A DNA stretch of 64,000 nt from Rostrohypoxylon terebratum (taxonomy: Eukaryota; Ascomycota; Sordariomycetes; Xylariales; Hypoxylaceae), in contig MU385915.1 of assembly GCA_022497145.1 (NCBI GenBank), forward strand, positions 1 through 64,000, given 5' to 3'. Below, piece after piece: positions 46,649 through 58,747 of the stretch (the stretch's first letter is position 1; each line of letters opens with the position of its first letter). The notes below the pieces were generated by a model. It saw nothing but the letters and a program-made list of their open reading frames with translations, did no database searches and was not told the origin of the DNA. The position numbers and the translations under genes are program-made.

Positions 46649-47621
46649 TTACACGCCACCGCCCGAGGCGCGGATGACTTGGCCTGCAGTAGAAGTCAGT
46701 AATAACCCCCTCACATCCCCTCTTCCAAGGCATTGGAAGTAAGGCTAGTAAATCACGGTATGCGAGATGGGATGAGACGAATTGAGAAACTTCTGCGGCT
46801 GGGGCTGAGGCTGGATACTGACCGTTGATCCACTCTCCTTCGTCGCTGATGAGGCAGAAGACGGCCTTACCGATGTCGGCGGGGACGCCGACCCTGTCGA
46901 GGGGGCACATCTTGCGGAGGCCGTCCTTGATGGTGTTGATGTCCATGCCCTTGTGGCCGCCGGGCACGTAGTGCCAGCTGTTCTCGTCGAACATGTCGGT
47001 CTGGATGCCGCCGGGGGCGATGGCGTTGCAGGTGATGCGCTTCTTGCCGCAGTCGACGGCGAAGGCGCGGGTGAAGCCCTCGACGGCGGCCTTGGAGCCC
47101 GCGTACAGGGCGTGGTTCGGGATGCCGGCCATCTGGGCGGCGATGGACGAGGTCAGGATGATGCGGCCGCCCTCGCGGCAGTGCTTGAGACCCTGCTGGG
47201 CGACAAAGAACTGCCCGCGGCAGTTGAGGTTGAAGACCTGGTCGAACAACTCCGGCGTGACCTCGGTCTCCTCGCACCAGACCTCCATGCCCGAGTTGGA
47301 CACGACATAGTCGATGTGTCCGAAGTGGGCGATCGCCTTCTCAAACAGGCCTGCCACCTCAGCCGGCTTGGAGATGTCGGCCTGGATGGCGATTCCCTTG
47401 GAGCCTAGCTTGGCGAGCTCACCAACGACAGCGTCGGCAGAGCCAGAACTGCGTCCATAGTTGACGACGACTGAAGCACCACGCTTACCTAGCTCGAGGG
47501 CGATGCCTCTGCCGATACCGCGACCAGCACCGGTGATGAGGGCAACTTTGCCCGCTAGCGGTTTAACCTGGTTGCTCATTGGCTCGGAGGTCGAGAACGG
47601 GGTAGTAGCAGAAGGTGCCAT
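46649..47621 (-). CDS. Tri/tetrahydroxynaphthalene reductase (melanin, SDR family)
   Basis: NADPH-dependent short-chain dehydrogenase reducing 1,3,6,8-tetrahydroxynaphthalene to scytalone and/or 1,3,8-trihydroxynaphthalene to vermelone. Two exons on the minus strand, 47621-46823 and 46683-46649, with a 139-bp intron (GTCAGT..CTGCAG), give 277 residues ending GQVIRASGGGV. Without this splice the frame runs into unrelated sequence. Landmarks: nucleotide-binding TGAGRGIG (30-37), NSG (109-111), catalytic Ser159, Tyr173 and Lys177 (YAGSK), and the substrate-lid region WHYVPGGHKGMDINTIKDG, which matches the Thr1/Brn1 branch of melanin reductases closely. The coding region is much richer in G and C, especially at third positions, than its flanks. 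It is 19 kb from the polyketide synthase and 5 kb from the Cmr1-type gene. Which of the two naphthols it prefers cannot be read from the sequence. Confidence 0.94.
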
Positions 47622-50600
47622 TATAGAAACAGATGCGATCGAACGGTGCACCGGATGCTGATGTAACGATTGTTGGAACGTACAAAGAGGAATATCACAA
47701 GCCAAAGCTTCGGAAAGCGAGATATGTTCCGAGAGAACGAGCAGAGAGAAAAGAGGGATGGTGTGATACCAGCTTCTAGAACTCGGAAACCTCCTTTCGT
47801 CTATTTCTTATAACGAATAGAGCCCCAAGGAGCTCCGAAAGGATCACAGTGTTATTCCAATCCGGGCGAAGGGGTTGCAGTCGGACAGGTGGCGAACGGA
47901 GTCGCGTCTACGGAATTGATGACCAAAGGAAGACAATGATAGTCGTCTTTGTTGGAAGCCAGGGACCCTAATGGCTGGCTGTCTGCCCCCTTCTGCGCCC
48001 TTCTATCCCTGTTTTGCGCCTCTGTAATGCGGGCTAGGTAAAGGGCGCTCGCGGACTCCATAGTGCCGGACACCGACATTCCTACAGCCTTTCGGGTCCG
48101 CAACATTAACAATTACGGCGGTGATGTGAGTGCCTACCTACCGAAGACACGTTCAAAATCACCGAATCGCTGGCTCGATTGTACGACCAAGGCATTTAAC
48201 CCTTACTAAACACCCCCTATTCCGTCTCAAACTCATCCATCGAAGAGAATTTCGCAGCGTATCGTCTGATGCGACGACAAAAGCCTGGCAAAGGGGGCAT
48301 GCTAACCTGGCGCTAATTACCCCACTGGAGGTTATCGTCATCGTACGCCTCCTTAGCCAAAGTTAGAACGCCTGGCATGAAGTTGGCGCATCACCTGGCG
48401 CCACGCCCCAACGGACTTCCGGATATAAGCGCGTCTTGTGATACGCCAGATCCCGAATATTCCCACTGTGATGAGATTTTGTTTCAGGGGCTGCGAAAGT
48501 AAAGACGGGAGGGATTGGTCGGAATGAGATAAAGGATTAAAAGAAACCGATCCAGCTCTTGTAAGTTGAGCATCCCATACTTGGAGCTGAAGGAGAGGTT
48601 GAGAAGCGCGAACGCCTTGGATTGAGTTTGACGTTTTAACAGCTGACTAACAAGAGCGACGAAGCCACAGCTGGAGAGTTTTCCCGGATCGGACTCGATC
48701 GTTTTCGGGATCGAAAATTTAATCCTTGTTAAAAAAAAACTACGCACAACTCCACCAGACGAGGGACAACGACCCAACTAGGAGATTAACCGATGATAGT
48801 GTCATCAACTCGCGCATGCGGCGCAGTCATCTTGATAAGCTATAGGGGCCAACATTTGATATAGGCATTATAATGCTAATCTTTCCTCGATATAGGAGCT
48901 GAGTATCAGAACTAACATTTGTGCTGACTGACAACACGCATAGAGCACAGATAGATATTCAAATCGTCGCGGCAGATGCAATTTCAACCTCAAGTGGAGA
49001 CTGGAGAAACAGACCGGTTGATGATATATCATATATTCCTCATCCTGGCCCATAGCCGAGTCCGAGTCACCGAGTCAAGCAGAGCCGCGTAAGTCGCAAT
49101 CTCCTCTTTCGGGAAGATTAGGGGATGGGGTGTTTGTGTGCCGATCGCAGAGCCGCGCGGCTTCCAGCTCATGTTCGGGTAGCTAACATCACTGACGCCA
49201 ACTCGTCTCCCCAGGACAGGCGGCTGCATGAAGACGCGATAACACGGTGAAGGTAAGTGTTTTAGGGCTAGCTAGTCGAGAACTAGCATACATCGGACCG
49301 CGATCGTCGTGGAGTAATCTCTATACACCATCCTCTCCATGTTTTCTATGCTTTCCATGCTAATGGAGATGACGAATATTGATGAATGGAGATGAATGGA
49401 GATCAGTTTAAGCTCATAGCCGCATCAAAACTTGGGCTCGGCAACCAGTACTTATTAGGTAAGATCCGAAGGCGAACCCCTTGCTATCAAGCCCCTGTCC
49501 CTTGCCTGTGGGTACGTTGACGACCAGAATAGGTCAGGATCGACTGCCTGATCGTCTGAGACCTGAAAACGAGGTATCTCGTAATAGTTCATTTCTATAA
49601 CTGCATCTAGTGGTACATTATGAGCTATGAGGCTTGTCTATCAAATAATTGACGATGATCTCAATTATACTAGGTATGTCGAGAGGTCTCACTAATGATG
49701 ACGATCATCAAGTGGCGTGTCGAGATAGGTATGCCTCCTAAAAATTAGCCACACGCAGCTTTATTGTAGCCATATTCTTGCATAGTCTATATTACGTCCA
49801 GGTATATTCTGACATCGTACTATCTAATCCTAGGTTAAGCACTTGATAGCTACTATGTAGGACCTAGGTGAGTACTGGGTATAATGATATGTTATGCCAA
49901 CGTATCGGGTTAGATTCGTGTGTGACAGTGAAACGTCTGACATAGTGCAACCGTAGTATCGTCAACTCCGCGAGTGTGGGGGTAACAGACGTCTCATCCC
50001 ATCTTTTCTTGTCCTACCTAGGTGGACTGGTTGTGAAGCAAACGACCTAACCCGAACTCCAGCTATTCCCGGTGTGACCAGTACATGTTTATTAATTTGT
50101 ATAGTAGATACGTCAAAAAATAGGAGCCAAGTTCAGGCTGACCGACCTATAGGCTAACCTGGTCCAAGATGTAAGATAAAAGATCTGGAACAGGCTGCTT
50201 GGCATCGCCTTTCCGCCTTAACGATCATCAGTCAAGTCAGTCTGACATACATGTGAGGTATGCAAGCACGCAAACGCAGCATGGGGGACCAACCATGGCG
50301 GAACCACCAACGCGGGATAAATCCCGAAAATGGACGATGAGGTCAGCTTGTATAGGCGCGGAACTTTAAAGGCCAATTGGAATTGCGGACAGGCGAGGGA
50401 AGGGCGGAACCAAGGCGTCTTGGATGAAGAATCTTAGGAGAGGCGCACCGCCAGTCACCCAGGTAGTATGGTAATTTACATGACCCTACATGCATATCTA
50501 GAAACATAACACCTTACCGAGACACATGCTTAGTATGTAGGACCTAGGTGCCTTTTGCCTACAGGTGCCTGAAGTACCTAAGTAAGATATGCAGCGTTTG

Positions 50601-52620
50601 CACGCTAATTGGTGGGAGCCGACATCACTAGCAGCATCGACCGTAGCGGAAAGCCGCCGACGCAGTCCAAGATTGAAGGGTGTCATGTCATTTAAGGTGG
50701 CGGTGCGAACCCGAGCTCGTACGACGGCAGCCCAGGCCCTTCCACCCGTAACTGACCTACGCGGCGTTAGATTAGGTAGGGCAATCAATTTGTTCCCGCG
50801 TACGAGGGGGGAGTATTGTGGAAAGGAGGGGGGGAGGAGGCGACGGGTAGGCACCTATCCGTATACACTGGAGCCGTGACAGCTCAGCGCGAACACCCCC
50901 CCTGGAATAGGAAATTGTGGCTTGACGCCCGCTCAATTAACGCGCAGCTTCTATTCCCTCTTCTCGAATGACACTCGCAGCCCGTCGGAAGCAAGTAAGC
51001 GGCCGCTCCGCCTCCTCGGCACGAAACCCGTCGTCCTAGTCCGAGGTAGGCAAGGCATATCGCAAATCGTCCTGTCGGTTAGAGTTGCGACTGGGGAAGA
51101 GAGAGAAACTATCGATATCCCACGCGCACGTGCGGGAAAGGGAAGATAAGGTATGGTATAGGGTGCTTATAGGCTCGGAGTTAGGACAAACATGAAGAGC
51201 CCCTTCAATATGTGGACATCGAGAAAAAATAAGGTTGATCATCAGGGTAACGTATTGACGGCTAACGACCGAGTTACTAAGGCTGAATTTATCTAACAGA
51301 TTGCCTATTGCCCAGTGAACAAGTAAGCTGATGACCAAGAGAGATCATACTGGTATTGAAATCTTCCAACATGGGTGATTACTAAAGCCCTTGCGTGAAC
51401 ACCCATGTTTTATAGCAAGCATCATCAACTATGCCGCCTTATATGACGCCAAAGAGCATAAAAAGGTCCCTAACATAGAACAGCCTTAGCTGCCTGATAA
51501 GTGAATAGTATGTAAGTTGCATAACAGGTGGCGTAACGTGTGGTTGGTAAAATTCCCGCGAGATTTTTCGGGTACTCAGCAGTATAATCTCCACATGTGA
51601 TACCTCGGAACATAAGCTGTTAGTAACAACTGAACATGGAAAGGGGACCAACTAAGCGACCGAAATATGCGAGTTTCACAATATTCGCGAGCAAGAAAAA
51701 AAAATGATAATGAGTCAAAGGTCTATTGGAAGCTCAAGCAAGCAGCACATACACGCCGGAAATTACTCCACCCCTAGCCAGGGGCAGCTGACGATGACGA
51801 TGATGAGAATGGCCAGAAAGCGGCCAGAAGAACTAAGCACCCTATTCCCTTCCCCCCTTTCCCCGATCCCCTGTAGTACCGATCAGTAACACGTAAGTAA
51901 TATTTCTTCGGGCCGTCCGTAGTTTCTAATATTCCGAATGTAAACCATGTTTATTGTTTCCCCCGGCGTGCGATTATCCGTCTGCTTGCCCTCCCAAGTC
52001 CAGGCCCAGACCCCCTTACCTAACCGAACGCCTTGAAGTCTGCCCCCCCCCCCCCCCCCCACCAAGGTTGTGTCGCCTAAGGTAGCATCGCGATCGCGAT
52101 GAGAAGAAGAAGAATGACAAGATGAACCTATAGCGTGACAGAGCAACACCATCCTCTCAGCCCTATCCCGCGTTGATTTCCCAGCGGGTATATACCCCTC
52201 CCCTTTCCTTCCCTAACTGTATATGTGGGTGTCTTAAATAGGTAGTAGATAGGTACTTTTATGCAACAGATGTAGAGCAGCAAGAACAGGAAAATAGAAT
52301 ATTATGGAGAGACGTTATATCATCGAAAGGACTTTTTTCAAAATGACCAAAATGCGTATGAATCTGACATGTGACGGTCCTATTGTTCATGACTAGGCAC
52401 CTAACCCATGCAGTGTCTACCTACAGTACCCGTCATACACCTAGGCACCTACATGGGACCATAGGTATGTAAGCACTATCCGAGGTACGCTAGATACTAG
52501 GTAGGTGTGTAGGCGATATCATGGATGTAAGTCGCCGATAACGCGATATGGCTGGGAACCAGGTTCTCCGGGATTAACCCTCAGCGTCGACACACAAGCG
52601 AGCCGGGTTTAATAAAGTAC
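47622..52620. other. Spacer between reductase and Cmr1-type regulator
   Basis: Upstream of the reductase and downstream of the regulator, so it should contain the reductase promoter in its first kilobase. No supported gene in 5 kb. An 18-base C run lies at 52043-52060, and direct GATGAATGGA repeats lie near 49380. Confidence 0.45.
52043..52060. repeat. 18-base C homopolymer
   Basis: Eighteen consecutive C on the + strand in non-coding sequence 0.5 kb beyond the end of the Cmr1-type gene. Confidence 0.8.
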
Positions 52621-55600
52621 TTAGCAGAGACTACCGGCGCTGGGCTGCACAACGCTAGCCGCGGCACTGGGCAAACCGTCGGTCCGCCAGTTACTCCCCA
52701 GCGCGACGAGCTTGCGGCGGATGCCGTCCGCGAGGCGCGAGCTGACGCCATCCTCGAGCGTCTTGACCGCGTAGTCCAGCACCTCGCCCGGCTTCTCCAG
52801 GTTCGCGCTGAAGGCGCTGCCGTCGCGGCGCGGACAGGTGAGCACCGGGACCCCGTCCCCGCTCCACAGGTACGCGATCACGGCCGGGTCCTCGGGGGTT
52901 ACTTGGTCGATGGCGACGGGGGGCCCGGACTCGTCGCGTTTCTGGAAGTTGGGGTCTAGCCGGGACACGCTGTCCGTCCAAAGGATCAGCGTGGCGCGGT
53001 ACACGCCGGCGCCCCACCAGTTCGGCCGACGGTCCCGCGGCATCGACCGTAGCAGTCGGAAGACCTGGCCGCAGTGGAAGATGGCCTCCTCGCGCTGGTA
53101 GATGCACCGCTTGTGTCTTAGCGACAGCTCCCAGTACGAGCCGTCGAACTCCTCGCGGCGGGCCAGGCGCTCGATCTCCGGGAAGTTAGTCACCGCGTTA
53201 AGCGAGATCAGATGGTACAAGACCAAGTTCGTCTTCGTGATCGCGCATGTAGGGTTGGACTTATGATGCGTGATCGTCAATTCGTACCACTTCTGTAGCA
53301 GGCCCTGGATCTCGTTAAGACGCGATTCGAAGGAATTCTTGATGTGTGTCCCGTTGCCGATCCGGCGCGTGCTCATCACGTCGGGGAAGCATGACAGCAT
53401 CTGGGTGATGTGATAGAGACATGACTGCAGCGGATGCAGAAGCAGCCGCATCTGGTGTGGCGTTAGACTGCCTGATCTCCTCGACAGGTTGTCGTTCAGT
53501 AGATCTTGGAACAGGTCGTAAAGTGACGGAGTGAGGGAAGGGGTGGTGAGGAGCTGGGGGTTCACATTGGCCGTGCATCCGTAGATTGATTGCATGGCAG
53601 CAACCCATTGATCTGCATTAGCCGACATCCACAGTAACTCGGGGCCCGGCAATGGGGCGCATAATTCACTGGTAGAAAGCATGGGCGCCGTATCATGGAA
53701 CAGGCTCAGTTCCTGATCGACCATGACGAAGTTGTACACTAGTCTGTTAAGAGATCAGCGGGCTGCATAAAACTATTGGTGGAAATTGCGGTATGGGAGT
53801 GGTGTCGGTAACACACCTGTTCTGAGATTCCCGGTGCAGCCAAGAACGCCACTGGAGTTCTGCATTGGTCGAGCTGCTAAACGAAGGAATCATAGATGGC
53901 TGGGACTCAAACATTCCCGCATGTTTTAGCATCTGCGTCGCCACTAGTTAGAACTACCATCTGGAAAGATTGCGTTGTCGGATCACTCACCGATAGATAC
54001 ATCCCGCGTTGTCCCATAGCGATATCCATGAGCCACTTGTCACCGCTCCATGCCCCTAGTAGCGTAAACAGCAGGGCGCATCGAAGAGCGGTGGGGTCTG
54101 CACACATCTCAATGTCCTTCTCGATAATGTCGAATAGCGAGATGCGGCAGGTCTCAATCAGACCAGCTGATAGGGCCCTTGCTTCTGCCGTAGGGACTGC
54201 CGAGGCGCCTTGGGCAATCATGAGCAACACTAAGAGAGCAGCCGCTTGGTTGTTTTGCAGCATCTCGTTGGGATCCACGCAGCCCGCCGAAACTAGCGAG
54301 TAGAAAAATGAAAGATTTCGAACGTAGCTGCGTAAGAAGTACTCCAATATCTTAGAAGGCGGTAAGACCAAGAAACTTAGTAGTCTGGGACTTGAGAATC
54401 CCTTGTTGTTTTGGGAATTCACACCTCCGCGGTGGATCTCGAGGGCTTTGTGGAGAAATGTCTGTGTTATCGCGAGCATCTTGTCGCGGGTGCGGGATGT
54501 CATAGGGATGACTGAGGCTAAGTCTGTTGCGTCCCAGTCGACTTGTTCCAAATGTTGTTCCAGGGCATTCCAAGTACCTTCGTGTCTCGACTTCTGCTCC
54601 AAGCACTCCAAGTGAACAATTGCTGTTCTCGGGCATGTCCCGGAAAATATGGGGGGGTTACATCGAGCCAGGGGCCAAGCAGCTTCAGCTGCAATGACAA
54701 CCTCAAACTCAGGTATCATAGTGTCAGTAGGCGTGTTCAAGCTCATATCGACTGACTTAGTAACCGGTTCGAATTCCGCCGTAGACATAATGCTAGTGCT
54801 TCTCGTGTGTATAGACCCTCGCGATGAGCTCATATGCTCTGAATTAGATGAGATGTCGCTCAGTTCTGTGAAGGTAGGTAAAGGAACGTCGGGTTGGGCA
54901 AGGGGTATGCTGCCGGCATACATATCCAGGTCCAAGGGGTATTCCGACCATACAAGCATATCCTGGTAGTTAGGTTCTTGGGGCATAAAATCGTTGTTCA
55001 ACTGGAGGAAGTCATCGAGACCTTCAACTCTAGGGTGTGGAGATGGGAAATCATCATTACTCGTGTGAGAATTCGCTGGCGAACTCTTCTTGATAGGGCT
55101 TTCATGTTGCTGTATACGCGGGTCAATCGTCATGCTGCTGCTTTCTGGTGACATTGATGTCTTTATGGGTGGATCCTGTTTAGGAGTTCCTTGATCTATG
55201 TCCATGAATGCAGGATTGACTGTCGTTGCCGAAGTCGGAGGCGAAGGCTGAGGCTGAGGCTGGGCTGGCGGCGGTAGGGTGATATGAGGATGGTTGTGGG
55301 TGTGGTTGTGGTTGTGGGCGCTGTTCATGGCAGCATTGGCCTGCGCAGCTCGCATGGCAGCTTTCGATGAGCGTCGCGCAAACCGCGCTTGACACTCGAG
55401 GTTCTTGTCCGCACATCTCGCACATGGTACTCTCTTGTCACAGCCCGTCTTAGCCTGCGCGCAGTTGAGGCAGGCAATCGGTGTCCGCCCCGCTACTGTG
55501 GGAACCCCACCAGGGAGAGGTTCCATGGGGTCTCTTGCCTCGTGGTATGTAGAGTGATGTCTCTGGAGTAAGTCTCTGTAATAAAACCATGAGTATACGA

Positions 55601-55819
55601 GATGAGGGCCATGTTGAAGAGTGGGTAAGGAGCAGACCTTCTAGCAAAGGAGAGCTGACAGGCACTACATCGGTGCGGTTTTACATTTGTATCTATCGTG
55701 GTTGGCGTCAGTTTCTGTCAGCTTGCGGAGCTAGTGAGATACTACTCACGGCTCGGAATGTGTCTCTCTAAGTGCTCCTTGCGTGTAAAGCTCTTCCCGC
55801 AGTACGCACAATATACCAT
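52621..55819 (-). CDS. Cmr1/Pig1-type melanin transcription factor (two C2H2 fingers plus Zn2Cys6)
   Basis: Nuclear activator of DHN-melanin genes. Five exons on the minus strand: 55819-55750, 55692-55638, 55575-53991, 53932-53817 and 53743-52621, giving 982 residues, close to the roughly 1000 usual for Cmr1. C2H2 finger 1 uses Cys4, Cys7, His20 and His24; finger 2 uses Cys32, Cys35, His48 and His53; introns 1 and 2 cut inside the coding sequence of these fingers. A Zn2Cys6 cluster follows with Cys77, 80, 87, 93, 96 and 103 (CLNCAQAKTGC to LEC). A Gln/Pro/Ser-rich linker leads to the fungal transcription factor region (about 350-950, with AMGQRGMYLS-MLKHAGMFES spanning intron 3 and ESQNR-LVYNFVMVDQELS spanning intron 4). 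The double zinc-finger layout is diagnostic of Cmr1/Pig1. It is transcribed in the same direction as the reductase 5 kb away. If intron 3 stayed in, the protein would end early. Confidence 0.94.
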
Positions 55820-56337
55820 CTTGATTATTTAGGTCAGATAGAAGAATGAAGGTGGTATCCAGCTATGCTCTCGCTCATGTCATAAGAGGTATGTAGGGTA
55901 TTCGGTATCCGTTTCAAACTCCAACAAACATCTAAGAATCTTTCCACGAGGGAGAACAACTGCGTAGTTGAGAAAGAACGAAAATCAGGAAAGGTTTGTC
56001 TATGCTAAGGTGTAAGAAGAGCAAGAATCCAAAGGGCACCAGGCACGAGATATTGGATGCTGGGTTTGGAGAGTGGCAGGGGGGTTGAGAAAAATCGGGT
56101 TATGAGGTATGTATGTGTGTATGCTAGGAGGACAAGTGAATTCTAACAATGTGCATAATAAAAATCCATGTACACGGGAAAGCATCGAATGTGCATGAGA
56201 TAGACCTTCTCCGGGTTTACGGCTTTCTAAATATGAAAAGAAGCCTCTTAAGGTTATTCGACTCGGGAAAGCTAACAAGCTCTAAAAGGGTACAAGAGAT
56301 TACCCATGCGGAAAAGTACAAAGTCAAGTGTAGTATG

Positions 56338-56428
56338 TAGAGTGTGGAGTGTGGAGTGTGTAAAAGTGAGTAGTGTGAGTACCTCCATAGTATGTGTATG
56401 GTGTATGGTGTATGGTGTATGGTGTATG
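56338..56428. repeat. Two short tandem repeats in the Cmr1 upstream region
   Basis: About three copies of GAGTGTG at 56338-56360 and four copies of GGTGTAT at 56399-56428, 0.5-0.6 kb upstream of the Cmr1-type start codon. Confidence 0.7.
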
Positions 56429-58725
56429 CGGACTAGGAAGTAGGATGAGAGAGCTTGCACCGCCTTAGCCAGCACAGTCCCTGCCACTCGGAAACGAGGA
56501 TTACGGTGCATGTAACTAGGGGAGTATCTTCTCAGACAAGGGGTGCCGTGGGACGACCAAATTGCCCGGCCTAGCCTAGACAATTTTCAGCCGCCATCAA
56601 ATACTTGACCAGGTACGACGTGGTGGTTTGGGGCCCCTGTCCTTGGTCTATGGGATGGCGGGGCAATATAACGATGATGTGGGTGAGCAAAAACATACCT
56701 AGACATCCTTCAGGAGGCAGCAAGACGAATCTTGAAGGGTTGACTAACACGTAGTTATGGCATAGTTGCCCGTATTAGCTAGATGGACACTAGTAGTAAC
56801 GCTGCTTTCTCCGAGCTAATGCGAGTCTCTAGGTTTGCATGGGCCTATTGGATCACTGTAACCCGATCTCTACCAGGGAGACGGAAACCAACCAAGACCT
56901 GGGCCGGAATAGAAACACCATGAACAATGTCCTGCGGCACTAGCCAAAGCTTCGACCGATTCATACATGGCGTGCCTCTATGTGTATACCGGTTAGAGTA
57001 GCATAACGGTAGTAGTAGGATGGGTGTATGGTGCTACTTTCGATGAAGAAATATCTTGATAGGGTCAAACGGCAGATACCAAGGGACATTAGGGTTTGGT
57101 AGTCGCTGATTGGTTTACGGCGTTTGAGCTCGAATCGTTTTACCTACTAGGTCCTACTTCTAGATGTCTGTCCAAAGGATTCAACTCGTGGCGAACCTAG
57201 TTGACAGCGGTAGGACGAAAGCACGATGGCGTCAGGGGCCATCCAACGCTGTCATCCAAAGGTTAATCAACCGAAAGGGCGAGTAAGCGTGTGGATGTGC
57301 GAGCGTTTGAGGAAAAGATAAAGACCCATGCTGCCCATGTTTGCCCGTGGGATGCGAATGTAGTCGGTTGAGGACCGTTCGAGGCTTGGTAAGTCGGGAA
57401 AAGACTTTGTTGATAGCGATCAGGGTGGGCTTAGTTGGGTTAGTTTGGGTCTGCGAAGGAGGGTTGAAAGGGTTCCATGCTAACCTGTAAGGGTTTGTAA
57501 GGGTAGGAAGCTGGAAGTAAGATCAAAACTCGTGGTGCAGGGTTCTTAGTACCGAGACTTGCAGCGAGATCTGCGCGTCTAGGGCCGAAGAAATCGTCCA
57601 ATGAAACCCTACGGGGTGGTGGTAACGAACACACAAGCTCAGCTTATGATTATGATTATGATTACGATTATTTTATCTTCCTTTCATGTTCTTTTCTTCC
57701 CTTTTCCCCTTCTTCCTCTAGGTATAATCTGACTTTGATATTATAAGCATTATCGCGAACCACGAATCAAAGGATTTGAGCGATAAACTCCCTCTTGAAA
57801 TCCCAATCCTAATCCTCGAACATCAGTCCTACTTGTTACCTAGGTACCTATGACAGCCTGACCTATGATGTGGAAACGATGGCTCGCTTCGTAATGGAGT
57901 ATCCACGTACCTACCAAGTACACGCATAAACTTACACACACACACACATTTCAGTCTTGATATAGAGATTATAGAGATCTCACTTCTTTAACTCCGGCTG
58001 ATTAATCTAGTAATATGAACGCGTACCTAAACTGGACCTACACAATATGAGGCAACAACTAGCTGTATCCTGTCCCGCGCCCCTATCATGCATTAGCCCT
58101 CCAGGTTTTGACCACTCACAGAATTATGGCTTGCGGTTCGGGAAATCTCAAAGGCTATCCAGGACTTTCCTTCTTCACTATCCACTAGGTACCTACATAG
58201 ACTACCTAGTAGTTAGGAACCTACTAGCTTCCCGCCACGAAATAGACCCAGATCAATCTCAGACATCGCTACGTAGTGACTCTAGAGGACCGTTGCAGGC
58301 GATGTAGGTACGTAATGATGGAGGGGTGCCAAGGTTTTACCAAGCCATCTCGACGTTATCGAGCAAAATGTAAGTAATCGTGGCAAACATGCTTTGATCG
58401 AATCATAAATTCGCAACCGTTTCCTTTCTCACCGCGTTTAATTAGGTACTAGACTCAGGACCCGAACGTCTGTGTGTACGCTCTAGTGCTGTCAGTGTAT
58501 GTACACAACGTCGTTGCTGACAGACGTTTCAATCCGTGCACTAATTATACTTCGATACATCTCAATGTCATTGTTAACCTGTCTTCGAATTCCATTCAAC
58601 AACCAACCATATGCTAACTATATCCAATATCCAACGTCTCGAAGAAAGTCAATGCAAATTTGTCAATATAATGCGGTTAGTGGTAGCGTCGTTTGTCGTG
58701 TTTTTACGGTTTGTTTGCTAAGCCG

Positions 58726-58747
58726 CCCCCCCCCCCCCCCCCCCCCC
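58726..58747. repeat. 22-base C homopolymer
   Basis: Twenty-two consecutive C, followed by a shorter second C run. It is non-coding. The exact length may be affected by sequencing. Confidence 0.8.

Noticed and set aside
46953..47408. 151-codon plus-strand frame opposite the reductase
   Set aside because: It is the antisense shadow of a GC-rich coding exon; the reductase on the minus strand has full family motifs.
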